Source: Nocardia brasiliensis NBRC 14402 (GTDB taxonomy: Bacteria; Actinomycetota; Actinomycetes; Mycobacteriales; Mycobacteriaceae). Taken from it: a stretch of DNA of 64,000 nt. The notes beneath the pieces are model-generated. The model did not search any database, was not told the DNA's origin, and saw only the letters and a program-made list of their open reading frames with translations. Shown piece after piece: positions 7,758 to 17,162 of the stretch. Position numbers and translations under genes: made by a program. Location of the stretch: the NCBI RefSeq assembly GCF_000308475.2, contig NZ_BAFT02000063.1, positions 62,001 to 126,000 of the forward strand, read 5' to 3'. Every line of letters begins with the position of its first letter. Position 1 is the stretch's first letter.

Positions 7758-10367
7758 TCAGGCGGTGGCCCGGGTGACCGTTCCGGCATCCCCGTCGACG
7801 GTGACCGGTGCGCCGTCGGTCAGCCGCTCGGTCGCGACGCCGGTGCCGAGCACCGCGGGAATGTGGTACTCGCGTGCCACGATCGAGCTGTGGCTCAGCG
7901 GGCCGCCCACGTCGGTGACGATCGCCGAGGCCACCGCGAACAGCGGCGTCCAGGCCGGTGTCGTGATCTTGGCGACCAGGACGTCGCCCGGGCGCAGCCG
8001 CCCGAAGTCGCTCGGGCCGTCGATGATTCGCGCCGGCGCGGTGACCCGCCCCGGACTGCCGGGCACGCCCTTGACCACCGCGTCGGACGTCTCGTCCGAG
8101 CCGGCGGGCAGCAGCTTGCCGAAATCGAGGCCGAGCAGCTTGGTGCCGCCGCCGACCGGGAGCGCGTGCGGCGGCGTGACGGTCCGCTGCGCCGTCCAGG
8201 TGGCTCGGCGCTCGGCGACGAGAGCGCGCGAATCCTGCGGCGCGCGAGCGGCATCCAGTGCGGCGGCCGCGGCGGTCAATTCGTCCAGCCGCAGCCAGAA
8301 CACGTCGTCCGGGGCGTCGAGGGCCTCGGCAGCGACGAGACGCGCGCCGATCGTCTGCAACAACCGGCGCACCGTCGGCCAGCCGAGTCCCACATCGGCG
8401 AGGCCGTCCTCGCGCAGCGGGCTCATCGTCTGCGCCCAGCGGAGCAGGCGCAGTGTCAGCCGGCGGCGCAGCCCGAAGCGGCGTGCTTCGAGGCCGCGCA
8501 CGGCCTGCTCGCGCCGCGCCTGCGCGTCGCGCTGGCGCGCGCTCGGATCCTGCGCCGCAGGGCTGCCGAAGAATTCGAGCGTGTGCAGCATCGGCGCCGG
8601 ATCGTCGACCGGGAGCGGAGCGGCGAAATCGAAGTCGTATACCGTGTCGCCGTAGGTCGCCAGATGGTCGGCGAAACGATCGGTGAACTCGGTCAGCGCC
8701 GGATCGCCTGCGGCGCTTTCGCACAGAATCTCTGTGCTGGAGAGCTTTTCGATCCGCTCGGCCAGCCCGGGCTGCGTTGCCACCCACTGCGCGAGCCCGT
8801 AGAGCGACTTCTCGGCGCGCAACGGTTTGCTGTCGAAGCCCAGCAGGAACGTCAGCGCCGGTGGATCGGTGCGTCGCCGCATGGTCTTGTAGGCGGCGGT
8901 GAACAGCCCCTCGCTGATATAGGTCGCGGGCAGAATGCCGCCCTGCAGCGTCAGGTAGTAGCGGCCGGCCTCCTCGACGAGCGCGCGCGCCGCGGCGAGC
9001 AGATCCGTGGCCGTCCGTGCGTCGGGGTCCGTCGCGCGTTCGGCCGCGGTGATGTCGGCGTACCGGGCGTGGGCCGCGCGCCAGCGCTGCGGTGCGGTGC
9101 GCAGCGCCCGGGGAAGGGTTCTGGCCAGGAAACGCGGCTGCGCCAACGCCATTCGGGCGAGCATGCCCGGTGGATAGGTGATGTCGTAGTAGCCGTAGCC
9201 GTTGATGACCACCAGCGGGTTGTCGAGGTACGGCAGGCCGAGGGAGTGGTACCGGTCCTTGGTGGCCTGTGCCACGGCGGGCAGTCCCAGCGTGGCGAAC
9301 AAGGGGGACAAGGGGTTCGGCAGCAGTTCGAGCACGCTGGCCCGCATGTACTTGCCCTTGGGATCGGGCAGCCGCCACTGGGCCGGCTGCTGCCGCGCCG
9401 CCGCGTCGGGCAGTACGGTGATCGGCCGCGCCTGCACGATGAACAGCTCCGCGCCGTGCAGCGCCCACTCGATATCCATCGGCTGCCCGTACAGCTGCTC
9501 GATCCGCAGCGCGATCTCGGTGAGCTCCCCGGCTTTCGCCGCGTCCAGGACCGGGGCACGCCGCTGCGCGGCGGGCACCGGGACCTCGGCGGTGCCGGTG
9601 TCGGTACGCACGGTCATCATGTCTTTGTCGCTGATGTCCTGCCGCAGCATGCTGCGGTCGGCCTTCGCCACGAGCAACGTGTCCGGCGTGACGTTGCCGC
9701 TGACGATCGCCTCGCCGAGACCCCACGCGGCATTGATCATCACCCGGTCCCGCGCACCCGTCACCGGATCCGCGGTGAACAGCACGCCCGCGGCGTCGGC
9801 GGGCACGAGTCGCTGTACCACCACGGCCAGATCCACCTCGTCCGACTCGATCCCTTGGCGGGCGCGATAGTCGATGGCACGCGCGGTCCACAGCGACGCC
9901 CAGCAACGTTGCACCGCCGCCATGACCTCGTCGGCGCCGCGGATGTTGAGATAGGTCTCCTGCTGTCCCGCGAAGGACAGCTCCGGTAGGTCCTCGGCGG
10001 TGGCCGAGGAGCGCACCGCGACCGCGACGTGGTCGCCGAGCAGTGCGTAGGCCGACCGCACCGCCTGCGAAATCTCCTCGGGCACAGTCTGTTCGGCGAA
10101 CATCGCGGCGATCTCGGCCGCGGCCGCCGAGACCGTGTCCGCACGATCCGGGTCGGCCGTGGCCACCGCATCGAGAATGCGGGCCGTCAGCCCGGTCGCG
10201 TCGACGAAGCGGCGGTACGCGGCCGTCGTCACGTGAAATCCCGGCGGCACCGGGAGTTTCGCCGCGGCCAGGCGGGCCAGCGAGGCGCCTTTGCCGCCGG
10301 CGTGGGCCAGCGTGGCGCGCGCGTCGTCCAGCTCGAGGACGAGCGGATCGCTGCCGGAGGTGGTCAT
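7758..10367 (-). CDS. PEP synthase / rifampin phosphotransferase-like dikinase
   Basis: 869 aa, three-part layout shared by PEP synthases and rifampin phosphotransferases (RPH). The N-terminal ATP-grasp domain (about 10-320) has GGKGASLARL, AVRSSATAEDLPELSFAGQ and the metal-binding end FIVQARPIT. A helical middle domain (about 340-750) is the substrate part in RPH. The C-terminal swivelling domain has TDVGGPLSHSSIVARE with the phospho-carrier His at residue 826. The total length and His position fit RPH (His825 in the Listeria enzyme) better than PpsA, which also has a PEP-binding barrel absent here. Start ATG 10367 overlaps the TetR stop. RPH makes antibiotic-resistant cells by phosphorylating rifampicin, but the middle domain looks distinct, so another substrate is quite possible. 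Confidence 0.75.
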   Translation of the reverse strand: MTTSGSDPLVLELDDARATLAHAGGKGASLARLAAAKLPVPPGFHVTTAAYRRFVDATGLTARILDAVATADPDRADTVSAAAAEIAAMFAEQTVPEEISQAVRSAYALLGDHVAVAVRSSATAEDLPELSFAGQQETYLNIRGADEVMAAVQRCWASLWTARAIDYRARQGIESDEVDLAVVVQRLVPADAAGVLFTADPVTGARDRVMINAAWGLGEAIVSGNVTPDTLLVAKADRSMLRQDISDKDMMTVRTDTGTAEVPVPAAQRRAPVLDAAKAGELTEIALRIEQLYGQPMDIEWALHGAELFIVQARPITVLPDAAARQQPAQWRLPDPKGKYMRASVLELLPNPLSPLFATLGLPAVAQATKDRYHSLGLPYLDNPLVVINGYGYYDITYPPGMLARMALAQPRFLARTLPRALRTAPQRWRAAHARYADITAAERATDPDARTATDLLAAARALVEEAGRYYLTLQGGILPATYISEGLFTAAYKTMRRRTDPPALTFLLGFDSKPLRAEKSLYGLAQWVATQPGLAERIEKLSSTEILCESAAGDPALTEFTDRFADHLATYGDTVYDFDFAAPLPVDDPAPMLHTLEFFGSPAAQDPSARQRDAQARREQAVRGLEARRFGLRRRLTLRLLRWAQTMSPLREDGLADVGLGWPTVRRLLQTIGARLVAAEALDAPDDVFWLRLDELTAAAAALDAARAPQDSRALVAERRATWTAQRTVTPPHALPVGGGTKLLGLDFGKLLPAGSDETSDAVVKGVPGSPGRVTAPARIIDGPSDFGRLRPGDVLVAKITTPAWTPLFAVASAIVTDVGGPLSHSSIVAREYHIPAVLGTGVATERLTDGAPVTVDGDAGTVTRATA

Positions 10368-11068
10368 GAGAGATTTCCTTCCTGGCGGTTCGGGGTGGCG
10401 TCGAACTCGGCGTGGGCGTGCGCAAGTTCGTCGAGCAGCAGCGTCTTGCCGCGGGCGAGATCGGCGCCGTCCGGGGTGAGGGCACGTTCGAGCAGGTCGG
10501 CCAGCGTCTCGAGGAGCTGGTCGGCCGACGGTTGCTCGGGATCGGCGGGTGCGGCGTCCCCGATCGGCAGTGTGCGCCGGATGGCCGGGGTCAGCGCGTC
10601 GAGGATGTAGGCGGTGGTCCGGACGTCGACCTCGGGACGAAGGGTGCCCGCCTCCTGCATGGCCCGCAGGAAATCGCGGGTGCCGGTGTTCGCCAGTCGC
10701 TCGAAGACGTTGCCCGGCTTGGCCGGATACTTTCCGAGAATGTCCGGGTCGCGCGCGACTATCGCGGCGGCCAGGGGCAGCCGGCTGAGCGTGTGCACCA
10801 TCGCCCGATAGACGCTGGCCACACTGCCCGCGTGCGGGTCGGCCAGCAGATGTGCCCGCCAGGCCTGCGCGTAGCGGCCGAGTTCGCGGCGCACGGTGGC
10901 CTCGACGAGTTCGTCTTTCGACTTGAACTGCAGATACACCAGCCCGCGGTGCAGCGCGACGGCCTCGGCGACATCGCCCATCGTCAGCTTGTTGTAGCCG
11001 ATCCGGCACAGCAGCTCCGCGGCCGCGTCGAGGATCGCCTGCTCGCGCGCCAGTTCGTCGACACTCAT
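10364..11068 (-). CDS. TetR-family regulator of the dikinase/hydrolase operon
   Basis: 234 aa. The HTH lies at about residues 10-57 (ILDAAAELLCRIGYNKLTMG...GLVYLQFKSKDELV). The first gene of a three-gene operon: its TGA overlaps the dikinase ATG (ATGA). An inverted repeat directly upstream probably lets it repress its own operon. Effector unknown; a co-transcribed modifying enzyme suggests a toxic small molecule. Confidence 0.85.
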   Translation of the reverse strand: MSVDELAREQAILDAAAELLCRIGYNKLTMGDVAEAVALHRGLVYLQFKSKDELVEATVRRELGRYAQAWRAHLLADPHAGSVASVYRAMVHTLSRLPLAAAIVARDPDILGKYPAKPGNVFERLANTGTRDFLRAMQEAGTLRPEVDVRTTAYILDALTPAIRRTLPIGDAAPADPEQPSADQLLETLADLLERALTPDGADLARGKTLLLDELAHAHAEFDATPNRQEGNLS

Positions 11069-11070
11069 AG

Positions 11071-11107
11071 TTTTGTCACCTTGACATATTTTGAGAAGTT
11101 GTCAAAA
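11071..11107. promoter_or_regulatory. Promoter/operator of the TetR-dikinase operon
   Basis: AT-rich stretch immediately upstream of the TetR start. TTGACA (11081-11086) and TGTCAA (11100-11105) form a perfect inverted repeat with a 13-base spacer, and a third related half-site TTGTCA lies at 11073-11078. Read leftward, the repeat arm at 11105-11100 also resembles a -35 TTGACA box, so bound repressor would block RNA polymerase. Confidence 0.55.
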
Positions 11108-11206
11108 GCGACCGTACGCCGCAGTGGGCGGTGTCGTCAACGACTGATCGTGATTCTGGTCAGCAGCGGAAAAATGCTCGTGGGCAAGGAGTTCCGGCGC
11201 GGCCGA

Positions 11207-12118
11207 TCAGTACTCGCCGCGGACCAGGTTCTTCGGTTCCGTGCCCGCGGTGAAGCGCACGATCTCGGCGCGGACCACGGCCCACGCACGTTCGAAACTG
11301 CCGGTGCTGCTGCCCGCGACATGCGGGGTCAGCACCAGGTTCGGAGCATCCCAGAGCGGATGTTCGGGCGGCAGCGGCTCGGGATCGGTGACGTCGAGGG
11401 CGGCGCGCAGGCGGCCCGACCGCAGTTCCGCGAGCAGCGCGTCGGTGTCGACCACGGGCCCGCGGGCGACGTTCACCAGGATGGCGTTGTCGGCCATGGC
11501 GGCGAGGAACTGCGCGTCCACCATGCCGCGGGTGCGCGTGGTGACCGGGACGGTGAGGATGACGACGTCCTGGCTTCCGAGTAGGCCGGGCAATTCCTCG
11601 ATGCCGCGCACGCCGTCGCGGGCCCGGGTGCCGACCAGCGTCACCACCGTGTCGAATCCGGCCAGCCTGCGGTCCAGTTCGGCGGCGAGATCGCCTGCGC
11701 CGACCACGAGTACCCGCTTGCCTGCGAGGGTTTCGGTCTGATGGTAGGTCCACTGCCGCGCCCGTTTGGCGTCGGCGAAGCTGCCGAGGTCGCGATAGAG
11801 ATACAGCAGGGCGGCCAGCGCCCACTCGGCCGAACTGCCGCCGTGCGCGCCGCGGGCATTGGACAGCAGGACCCCCGCGGGCAATGCGCCGATCCACCCT
11901 TCCGCACCCGCGGTCAGCAACTGGACCAGGCGAAGTTTCGGCAGGTCGGCCAGGTTCATCGCGTCAGGGCGGGAAAGAAACTCGGGCACAAGCACTTCCG
12001 CGTGCTCCGCGCCCTCGGGCAGCGGGGAGCCGAGTTCGTAACGCATCGGCCGCACGCCGTCGATGCCGGAGAGTGCCGCGACGCCTTGGTCGTCCGGCAC
12101 CAGAACGATGACCGCCAT
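11207..12118 (-). CDS. D-isomer-specific 2-hydroxyacid dehydrogenase family protein
   Basis: 303 aa NAD(P)-dependent oxidoreductase. The nucleotide-binding motif is VLVVGAGDLAAEL near residue 135. The catalytic triad is visible: Arg in NVARGP near residue 220, Glu in DVTDPEPLP near residue 248 and His in LTPHVAG near residue 267. The length fits the short glyoxylate/hydroxypyruvate reductase-like branch. ATG 12118 gives MAVIVLVPDD with GAGGGAC just upstream. Monocistronic; the mce promoter region lies divergently upstream. The true substrate is not readable. Confidence 0.85.
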   Translation of the reverse strand: MAVIVLVPDDQGVAALSGIDGVRPMRYELGSPLPEGAEHAEVLVPEFLSRPDAMNLADLPKLRLVQLLTAGAEGWIGALPAGVLLSNARGAHGGSSAEWALAALLYLYRDLGSFADAKRARQWTYHQTETLAGKRVLVVGAGDLAAELDRRLAGFDTVVTLVGTRARDGVRGIEELPGLLGSQDVVILTVPVTTRTRGMVDAQFLAAMADNAILVNVARGPVVDTDALLAELRSGRLRAALDVTDPEPLPPEHPLWDAPNLVLTPHVAGSSTGSFERAWAVVRAEIVRFTAGTEPKNLVRGEY

Positions 12119-12228
12119 GTCCCTCAGGTTAGGCGGTGCCGCGCGAGGCTGCGGCTGGGACATCTCCGGTCGGCTGTCTGATGCGCGGGGTCCGGAACCG
12201 GCGGTACCCGGGTTTCGCCGGACATTTT

Positions 12229-12276
12229 CCGACAGACCGTCTGGTCGGTGTGCGGGACCGTCCGGGCAGGTATAAC
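12229..12276 (+). promoter_or_regulatory. Putative mce promoter with TetR-type palindrome
   Basis: A near-perfect palindrome at 12229-12248 has outer arms CCGAC/GTCGG and an inner perfect CAGAC-C-GTCTG. It is followed by a -10-like TATAAC at 12271-12276, about 105 bases before the first mce gene. The two TetR genes at the 3' end of the operon are the obvious candidate regulators; this link is inference. Confidence 0.5.
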
Positions 12277-12380
12277 TGTCTCAGTCAATTTTACGGATTG
12301 GCTGATTCCGCCGCAGAGTGACATATCAGTCGGCTAAATTATCCGTGGTCGGGGGTGGAGCCGGCGGAATAGAGGTTGCG

Positions 12381-13214
12381 GTGGTCGTCGACAAAGTCGC
12401 CCGGGTGTCGGAGCCGTTGGCGCGCTGGGGTTTCGATCTCGTCCTCAACAGTCTGCGTACCTTCGGCCGCACCTTGCAGCTCGCCGTCGCGGCCTTCGGC
12501 TACCTGGTGAACGACGTGGTCAAGCTGCGACATCCGTGGCGGGACACGCTGCAGCAGGGGTGGTTCATCGTCAGCGTCACCGCGATACCGGCTGTGCTGG
12601 TGGCGATTCCGTTCGGCGTGATCGTCTCGGTCCAGGTCGGCAGTCTCACCCAGCAGGTCGGCGCCACCTCGGTGGCCGGTGCGGCGGGCGGGCTCGGCGT
12701 GATCCGGCAGGGCGCGCCGATGGTGACCGCGCTGCTACTCGGCGGCGCGGCGGGCTCGGCGATCGCGTCGGATCTGGGCGCGCGCACTATCCGCGAGGAG
12801 GTGGACGCGTTGCGCACCATGGGCATCGACCCGGTCCGGCGGCTGGTCGCGCCGCGGCTCGCGGCCATGATCGTGCTCACCCCGCTGCTCTGCCTGCTCG
12901 TGATCTTCATGGGGGTGTTCACGGGCTACGTTGTGGCCGTCGGCTTTCAAGGGGTGACGCCGGGCAGCTACCTGTCCTCGTTCGCGGCCTTCGCGACCAT
13001 GGCCGATCTCGGCGTGGCCATCGCGAAATCGATCGTCTTCGGGGTGATCGTGCTGATCGTCGCGTGCCAGCGGGGTTTGGAGGCGACGCACGGTCCCAAG
13101 GGCGTGGCGAACGCGGTGAACGCCGCCGTGGTGATCGGGGTGATCGCGGCATTCGGCGTGAATCTCGTGATCACCCAGCTCGTTTCGATGTTCCTGCCGC
13201 AGAAGGTGGGTTGA
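12381..13214 (+). CDS. yrbEA: YrbE/MlaE-family permease, Mce transporter subunit A
   Basis: Integral membrane permease (about 277 aa) of a Mce lipid/sterol importer. It has the MlaE signature EEVDALRTMGIDPVRRLVAPR near residue 140 and five or so hydrophobic helices. GTG 12381 has AGAGG just upstream; the frame is open to GTG 12318, so the start is uncertain. The TGA stop overlaps the ATG of yrbEB. First gene of a nine-gene operon with tight coupling. Pairs with YrbEB to form the permease; the ATPase (MceG) is normally encoded elsewhere and is not in this window. Confidence 0.9.
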   Translation: MVVDKVARVSEPLARWGFDLVLNSLRTFGRTLQLAVAAFGYLVNDVVKLRHPWRDTLQQGWFIVSVTAIPAVLVAIPFGVIVSVQVGSLTQQVGATSVAGAAGGLGVIRQGAPMVTALLLGGAAGSAIASDLGARTIREEVDALRTMGIDPVRRLVAPRLAAMIVLTPLLCLLVIFMGVFTGYVVAVGFQGVTPGSYLSSFAAFATMADLGVAIAKSIVFGVIVLIVACQRGLEATHGPKGVANAVNAAVVIGVIAAFGVNLVITQLVSMFLPQKVG

Positions 13215-14083
13215 TGACCGAGATTCCCACCCCCTATCGGCCGTTCGGCCGGGTCGTGCGGCTCGCTGAGCGCGGCACCCGGCCGCCGATGACACTGCTC
13301 GAATCGCTCGGGCATCAGCTGACCTTTATCGCTCAGGTGCTCGCCGCGGTGCCACACACACTGCGCAGCTATCGCAGACAGACCATGCTCACCCTGACCG
13401 ACATCACCTGGGGCAGCGGCAATCTCATCGTCGGCGGCGGCACCGTCGCGGTGCTGATCTTTCTCGGTGTCGCGGTCGGCGGTTCGATCGGCGTGGAGGG
13501 TTTCACGGCGCTGAACATGGTCGGCATGGGCCCGCTCACCGGCTTCGTCTCGGCCTATGCGAACACCAGGGAGATGGCGCCGATGGTCGCCGCCATCGGC
13601 TTCGCGGCACAGGCGGGCTGCCGGATGACCGCCGAGATCGGCGCGATGCGGATCTCGGAAGAGATCGACGCGCTGGAAGCCATCGGCATCCGGCCGATCC
13701 CGTTCGTGGTGACCACCAGGGTGATCGCGGGCATGATCACCATCGTCCCGCTCTACCTGCTGACGCTGATCCTCAGCTATCTGTCCTGCGCGGTCGTGGT
13801 CAACGTGCTGCACGGTCAGTCCTCGGGCACCTACTACCACTATTTCGACGCCTTCCTGCAACCCGGCGACGTGCTCGCGTCGCTGATCAAGGCGACGGTG
13901 TTCGTGGTGATGATCATCCTGATCCACGGTTACCAGGGCTTCTACGCGACCGGCGGACCCGAGGGCGTCGGCCGGGCCTCGGGACGGGCGATCCGCGCCA
14001 GCCTGGTGCTGGTGGTGGTCGCGGACATGATCTTGACGATCGTCTTCTGGGGCCTCGATGTCGGAATCAGGATCTCGGGGTGA
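13214..14083 (+). CDS. yrbEB: YrbE/MlaE-family permease, Mce transporter subunit B
   Basis: 289 aa second permease of the Mce complex. MlaE signature EEIDALEAIGIRPIPFVVTTR near residue 155, with preceding AGCRMTAEIGAMRI. Hydrophobic segments span about 70-285. Translation is coupled to yrbEA (start and stop share bases at 13212-13216), and mceA follows after three bases. In Mycobacterium these permease pairs work with six Mce proteins to move lipids or cholesterol across the envelope. Confidence 0.93.
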   Translation: MTEIPTPYRPFGRVVRLAERGTRPPMTLLESLGHQLTFIAQVLAAVPHTLRSYRRQTMLTLTDITWGSGNLIVGGGTVAVLIFLGVAVGGSIGVEGFTALNMVGMGPLTGFVSAYANTREMAPMVAAIGFAAQAGCRMTAEIGAMRISEEIDALEAIGIRPIPFVVTTRVIAGMITIVPLYLLTLILSYLSCAVVVNVLHGQSSGTYYHYFDAFLQPGDVLASLIKATVFVVMIILIHGYQGFYATGGPEGVGRASGRAIRASLVLVVVADMILTIVFWGLDVGIRISG

Positions 14084-14086
14084 CAC

Positions 14087-15115
14087 ATGCCGGTCTTCGT
14101 TGATCATTCGGGACGCGCCGCCGGGCGCTGGATGCTGCGGTTGCGCGGGCTGGCGGTGGCCGCCGTGCTCGTGGTCGTCGCGGTGTTCACCACCCAGTAC
14201 GCGCAGGGCGAGTTCGCCGACCGCTTCGCGCTCACCATCGACGCGGCCACTCTCGGCGAGGGACTGGCGCCCGGCGCCGAGGTGAAATTCCGTGGTCTTG
14301 CGATCGGGACCGTGCGCAAGGTCGACACCGTGGGCTACGGCCATCAGCGCATCGAACTGGAATTGGACCGCGGGCAGGCGGCCGCGCTCACCGACGATGT
14401 GTCGGCCCGGTTCACCTCGTCGAACATCTTCGGTTCCAGCGCCATCGAATTGGTGAATACCGGCAAGGGCGGCAAGCTCCCGGAGAACACCACCCTGTTC
14501 ATCGGGGCCAACGCGACGAACGCGACGGTGTCGAGCGTGTTCCGGCGGGCCGCGCGGCTGACCCAGGTGCTCGATTCCGAAACCGTGCGTGCCCTGTTCG
14601 ATCTGCTGCTCGACAACACCGCCTCGCTCGGGCCCGCGGTGCAGTCGTTCTTCGCCACCGCCCGGGTGCTGGCCACGAATCAGCGTGCGCCACTGGGGCA
14701 TTACCTCGATATCGGCGCGGACGTGAGCACCGGCATCGCGCAGACCACACCGCCGGTGGTCGACGTGATCCTCGGCGTGCTGGACAACAGCGAGTATTTC
14801 GGCCATCAGGAAAACCGGGAGCGGACCAAACAAGCACTGGCGACGCTGGATACGGCGCTGCTGCTGCCGGTCGCCGATCTGCTGCGCCGCGACAACCCGG
14901 ACCTGGCCGCCATCATCGGCGGCGTGCTGGATCTGGTGGTGCCGATCAGCGCGTCGATCGGCACCGTCGCACCCACCTACAATCGCCTGCCCGCACTGCT
15001 GGAACGGATCGACAGCGCGTTCCCGGTGGTGGACGGGCGGGTCCGGCTCCAGCTGGAGGTCATCGTGAAAAACATGCCGTACCTCGCGGATTCGATCATC
15101 GGGGTGCCGCGATGA
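14087..15115 (+). CDS. mceA: Mce family protein A
   Basis: 342 aa. One N-terminal membrane anchor (about residues 18-38) is followed by an MlaD/Mce domain (about 45-125; PGAEVKFRGLAIGTVRKVD) and a helical Mce C-terminal region. Mce proteins form hexameric tunnels that shuttle hydrophobic substrates through the cell wall. The stop overlaps the mceB start (ATGA). Confidence 0.9.
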   Translation: MPVFVDHSGRAAGRWMLRLRGLAVAAVLVVVAVFTTQYAQGEFADRFALTIDAATLGEGLAPGAEVKFRGLAIGTVRKVDTVGYGHQRIELELDRGQAAALTDDVSARFTSSNIFGSSAIELVNTGKGGKLPENTTLFIGANATNATVSSVFRRAARLTQVLDSETVRALFDLLLDNTASLGPAVQSFFATARVLATNQRAPLGHYLDIGADVSTGIAQTTPPVVDVILGVLDNSEYFGHQENRERTKQALATLDTALLLPVADLLRRDNPDLAAIIGGVLDLVVPISASIGTVAPTYNRLPALLERIDSAFPVVDGRVRLQLEVIVKNMPYLADSIIGVPR

Positions 15116-16119
15116 ACGGTGTCACCGCCGCCGGCGTCAAGCTCGGCGTCTTCTTCGTGATCGTCGCGGCCTGCTCGGCGTTCATCGTGGCCGCGCTCAA
15201 TACCCCGGTGCCCGAGGACAAAGTCACGTATCACGCGGTGTTCACCGATGTTTCGGGGTTGTACGCGGGTGACGTCGTGCGGATGTCGGGTGTCGCGGTC
15301 GGCAAGGTGGACGCCGTCGAACTGGCGGGCACCCAGGCGCGGGTCCGGTTCACCGTGGACCGGCAGCGGCCGCTCTACGACAACACCGAAGCCGCGGTGC
15401 GCTACCAGGATCTGATCGGGCAGCGCTACATCGAGTTGCTGACCGCGAAACCCGGCGGCACGAAACTCGCGGCGCAGGGCACCATTCCGGTGGCACGCAC
15501 CATCCCGAGTTTCGACGTGTCCAAGCTGTTCAACGGCTTCAAGCCGCTGTTCGAAACGCTGGATACCGCGCAGCTCAACCAGTTCGGCATGAACCTGCTG
15601 CGGGTCCTGCAGGGCGACGGCAGCGGCATCGGCCCGGCGCTGGCCGACCTGGACCGGCTGACCAAGCACGCCAAGAGCAGCGAGGCGGTGGTGGTGCTGC
15701 TGATCCACAACCTCGGCGAGATCTCGGGCTCGATCAGCGGGAAGTCGGCGGCGGTCGGCGATCTGGTGAAACAGCTCAATGGGGTGCTCAACCAGTTCGG
15801 CAGCCGCACCTCGATGATTCTCACCGCCATCGAACAAGCCAATCGCACTCTGGTGCCGCTGATTCCGCTGCTGGAGGAGCTGCGCGGGGCCTACGACGAC
15901 AGCTACCTGCCGCTGGACGGGCTGCTGCGCCGGCTGCTGCCGCAGACCGATCAGCTGGTCGAAATCCTCTCGCTCGTACCGTCGCTGCTCACGGGGCTGA
16001 ACCAGCAGCTGCCCGCGGGCGGAGAAGCGAAGACGTACTCGTGCGCGAACGGAGAACTGGGGCTGCCCGGCCTGGGCACCGTTCTGCTCGGGAATCAGAA
16101 GCTGGTGGTGTGCAAATGA
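15112..16119 (+). CDS. mceB: Mce family protein B
   Basis: 335 aa. N-terminal anchor near residues 8-28, then an MlaD domain with VFTDVSGLYAGDVVRMSGVA near residue 44 and the IGQRYIEL motif near residue 102. Helical C-terminal half. Coupled to mceA and mceC by four-base overlaps, so the subunits should be made together. Confidence 0.9.
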   Translation: MNGVTAAGVKLGVFFVIVAACSAFIVAALNTPVPEDKVTYHAVFTDVSGLYAGDVVRMSGVAVGKVDAVELAGTQARVRFTVDRQRPLYDNTEAAVRYQDLIGQRYIELLTAKPGGTKLAAQGTIPVARTIPSFDVSKLFNGFKPLFETLDTAQLNQFGMNLLRVLQGDGSGIGPALADLDRLTKHAKSSEAVVVLLIHNLGEISGSISGKSAAVGDLVKQLNGVLNQFGSRTSMILTAIEQANRTLVPLIPLLEELRGAYDDSYLPLDGLLRRLLPQTDQLVEILSLVPSLLTGLNQQLPAGGEAKTYSCANGELGLPGLGTVLLGNQKLVVCK

Positions 16120-17162
16120 CCGGTGGCACCGCGGAACTCGTCGCGATACCGGCCCGGCTGCTGGCCGAGCTGAAATCCCTGCGCACCGAGAAGGCGGAAT
16201 CCTGGACGCAATTGCGCTGGGGGGTCGCCGGTGTGCTGATCACCGTGCTCGCTTTGCTCGCCGCCGGGGTGCTGTACGTGGTGCCGTTCGGCGAGCAGTC
16301 CTACACCGCGGACTTCCGCACCTCGGGCGGGGCGCGCTCGGGCGACGAGGTGCGGATCGCGGGCATCAAAGTGGGACAGGTCCGTTCGGTCGCGCTGGTG
16401 GGCGATCACGTCGAGGTGCGCTTCGGGGTGGACAGCGGTGTGCACGTCGGGGACGGTTCGGCGGTCGCGGTGAAGATGCTGACCCCGATCGGCGGGCACT
16501 ACCTCGCGCTCGAGCCGAAGGGCGAGCGCGCCCTGGGCGGCAAGCACATTCCGCCGGAGCGCACCACCACGCCGTTCGAGCTGACCGACATCATCGACGT
16601 CGCCACGCCGGTGCTCAGCAAAGTGGACGGCAACACCCTGCGCGGCACCATCGCCGAGGTGAACGCCGCGCTGGCCGGTCAGCCCGACGCGGTGCGCTCG
16701 ATCGTGGGCAATTTCAACGATCTGTCGGGGGTGCTGGCCCAGCGCTCGGGCCAATTGAATTCGGCCCTGCGGGTTTCCGACGAATACGTCGGCGCGATCG
16801 CGACCGATCGGGCGGTGCTCGCCGACTTCGTGCGCGAACTCGGCACCGTCGCGGTCGTGCTCGGGCAACGCCGGGGCGAGGTCGTGCAGGTCTTCGAACT
16901 GCTGCGGCGGCTGTTCCTGATCATCCACCGGCCGGTCATGGCCTATGGCGACTCGATCGAACCGTCGGTCGCCGAATTCGAGCAGCTGTTCAACAAACTC
17001 GTGCAGGACCCGGGGCGGATCGACACGGTCATCGCCGGAATCAAGGACTTCATCGCGAAGATCTCGGCGATGCTCGGCGCCGACGGGCTCACGGTCGACC
17101 AATCGGCCAGCGTGGTGCGCGGTCCGGCGCTGTGTGTTCCGTTCGAGGGGAGGGCGTGCTGA
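16116..17162 (+). CDS. mceC: Mce family protein C
   Basis: 348 aa. Anchor at about residues 36-56, preceded by a longer cytoplasmic part (AELKSLRTEKAESWTQLRW). The MlaD domain contains SGGARSGDEVRIAGIKVGQV near residue 70. ATG 16116 was chosen because it overlaps the mceB stop; the open frame further upstream lies inside mceB. Helical C-terminal region ends in CVPFEGRAC. Confidence 0.9.
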   Translation: MTGGTAELVAIPARLLAELKSLRTEKAESWTQLRWGVAGVLITVLALLAAGVLYVVPFGEQSYTADFRTSGGARSGDEVRIAGIKVGQVRSVALVGDHVEVRFGVDSGVHVGDGSAVAVKMLTPIGGHYLALEPKGERALGGKHIPPERTTTPFELTDIIDVATPVLSKVDGNTLRGTIAEVNAALAGQPDAVRSIVGNFNDLSGVLAQRSGQLNSALRVSDEYVGAIATDRAVLADFVRELGTVAVVLGQRRGEVVQVFELLRRLFLIIHRPVMAYGDSIEPSVAEFEQLFNKLVQDPGRIDTVIAGIKDFIAKISAMLGADGLTVDQSASVVRGPALCVPFEGRAC

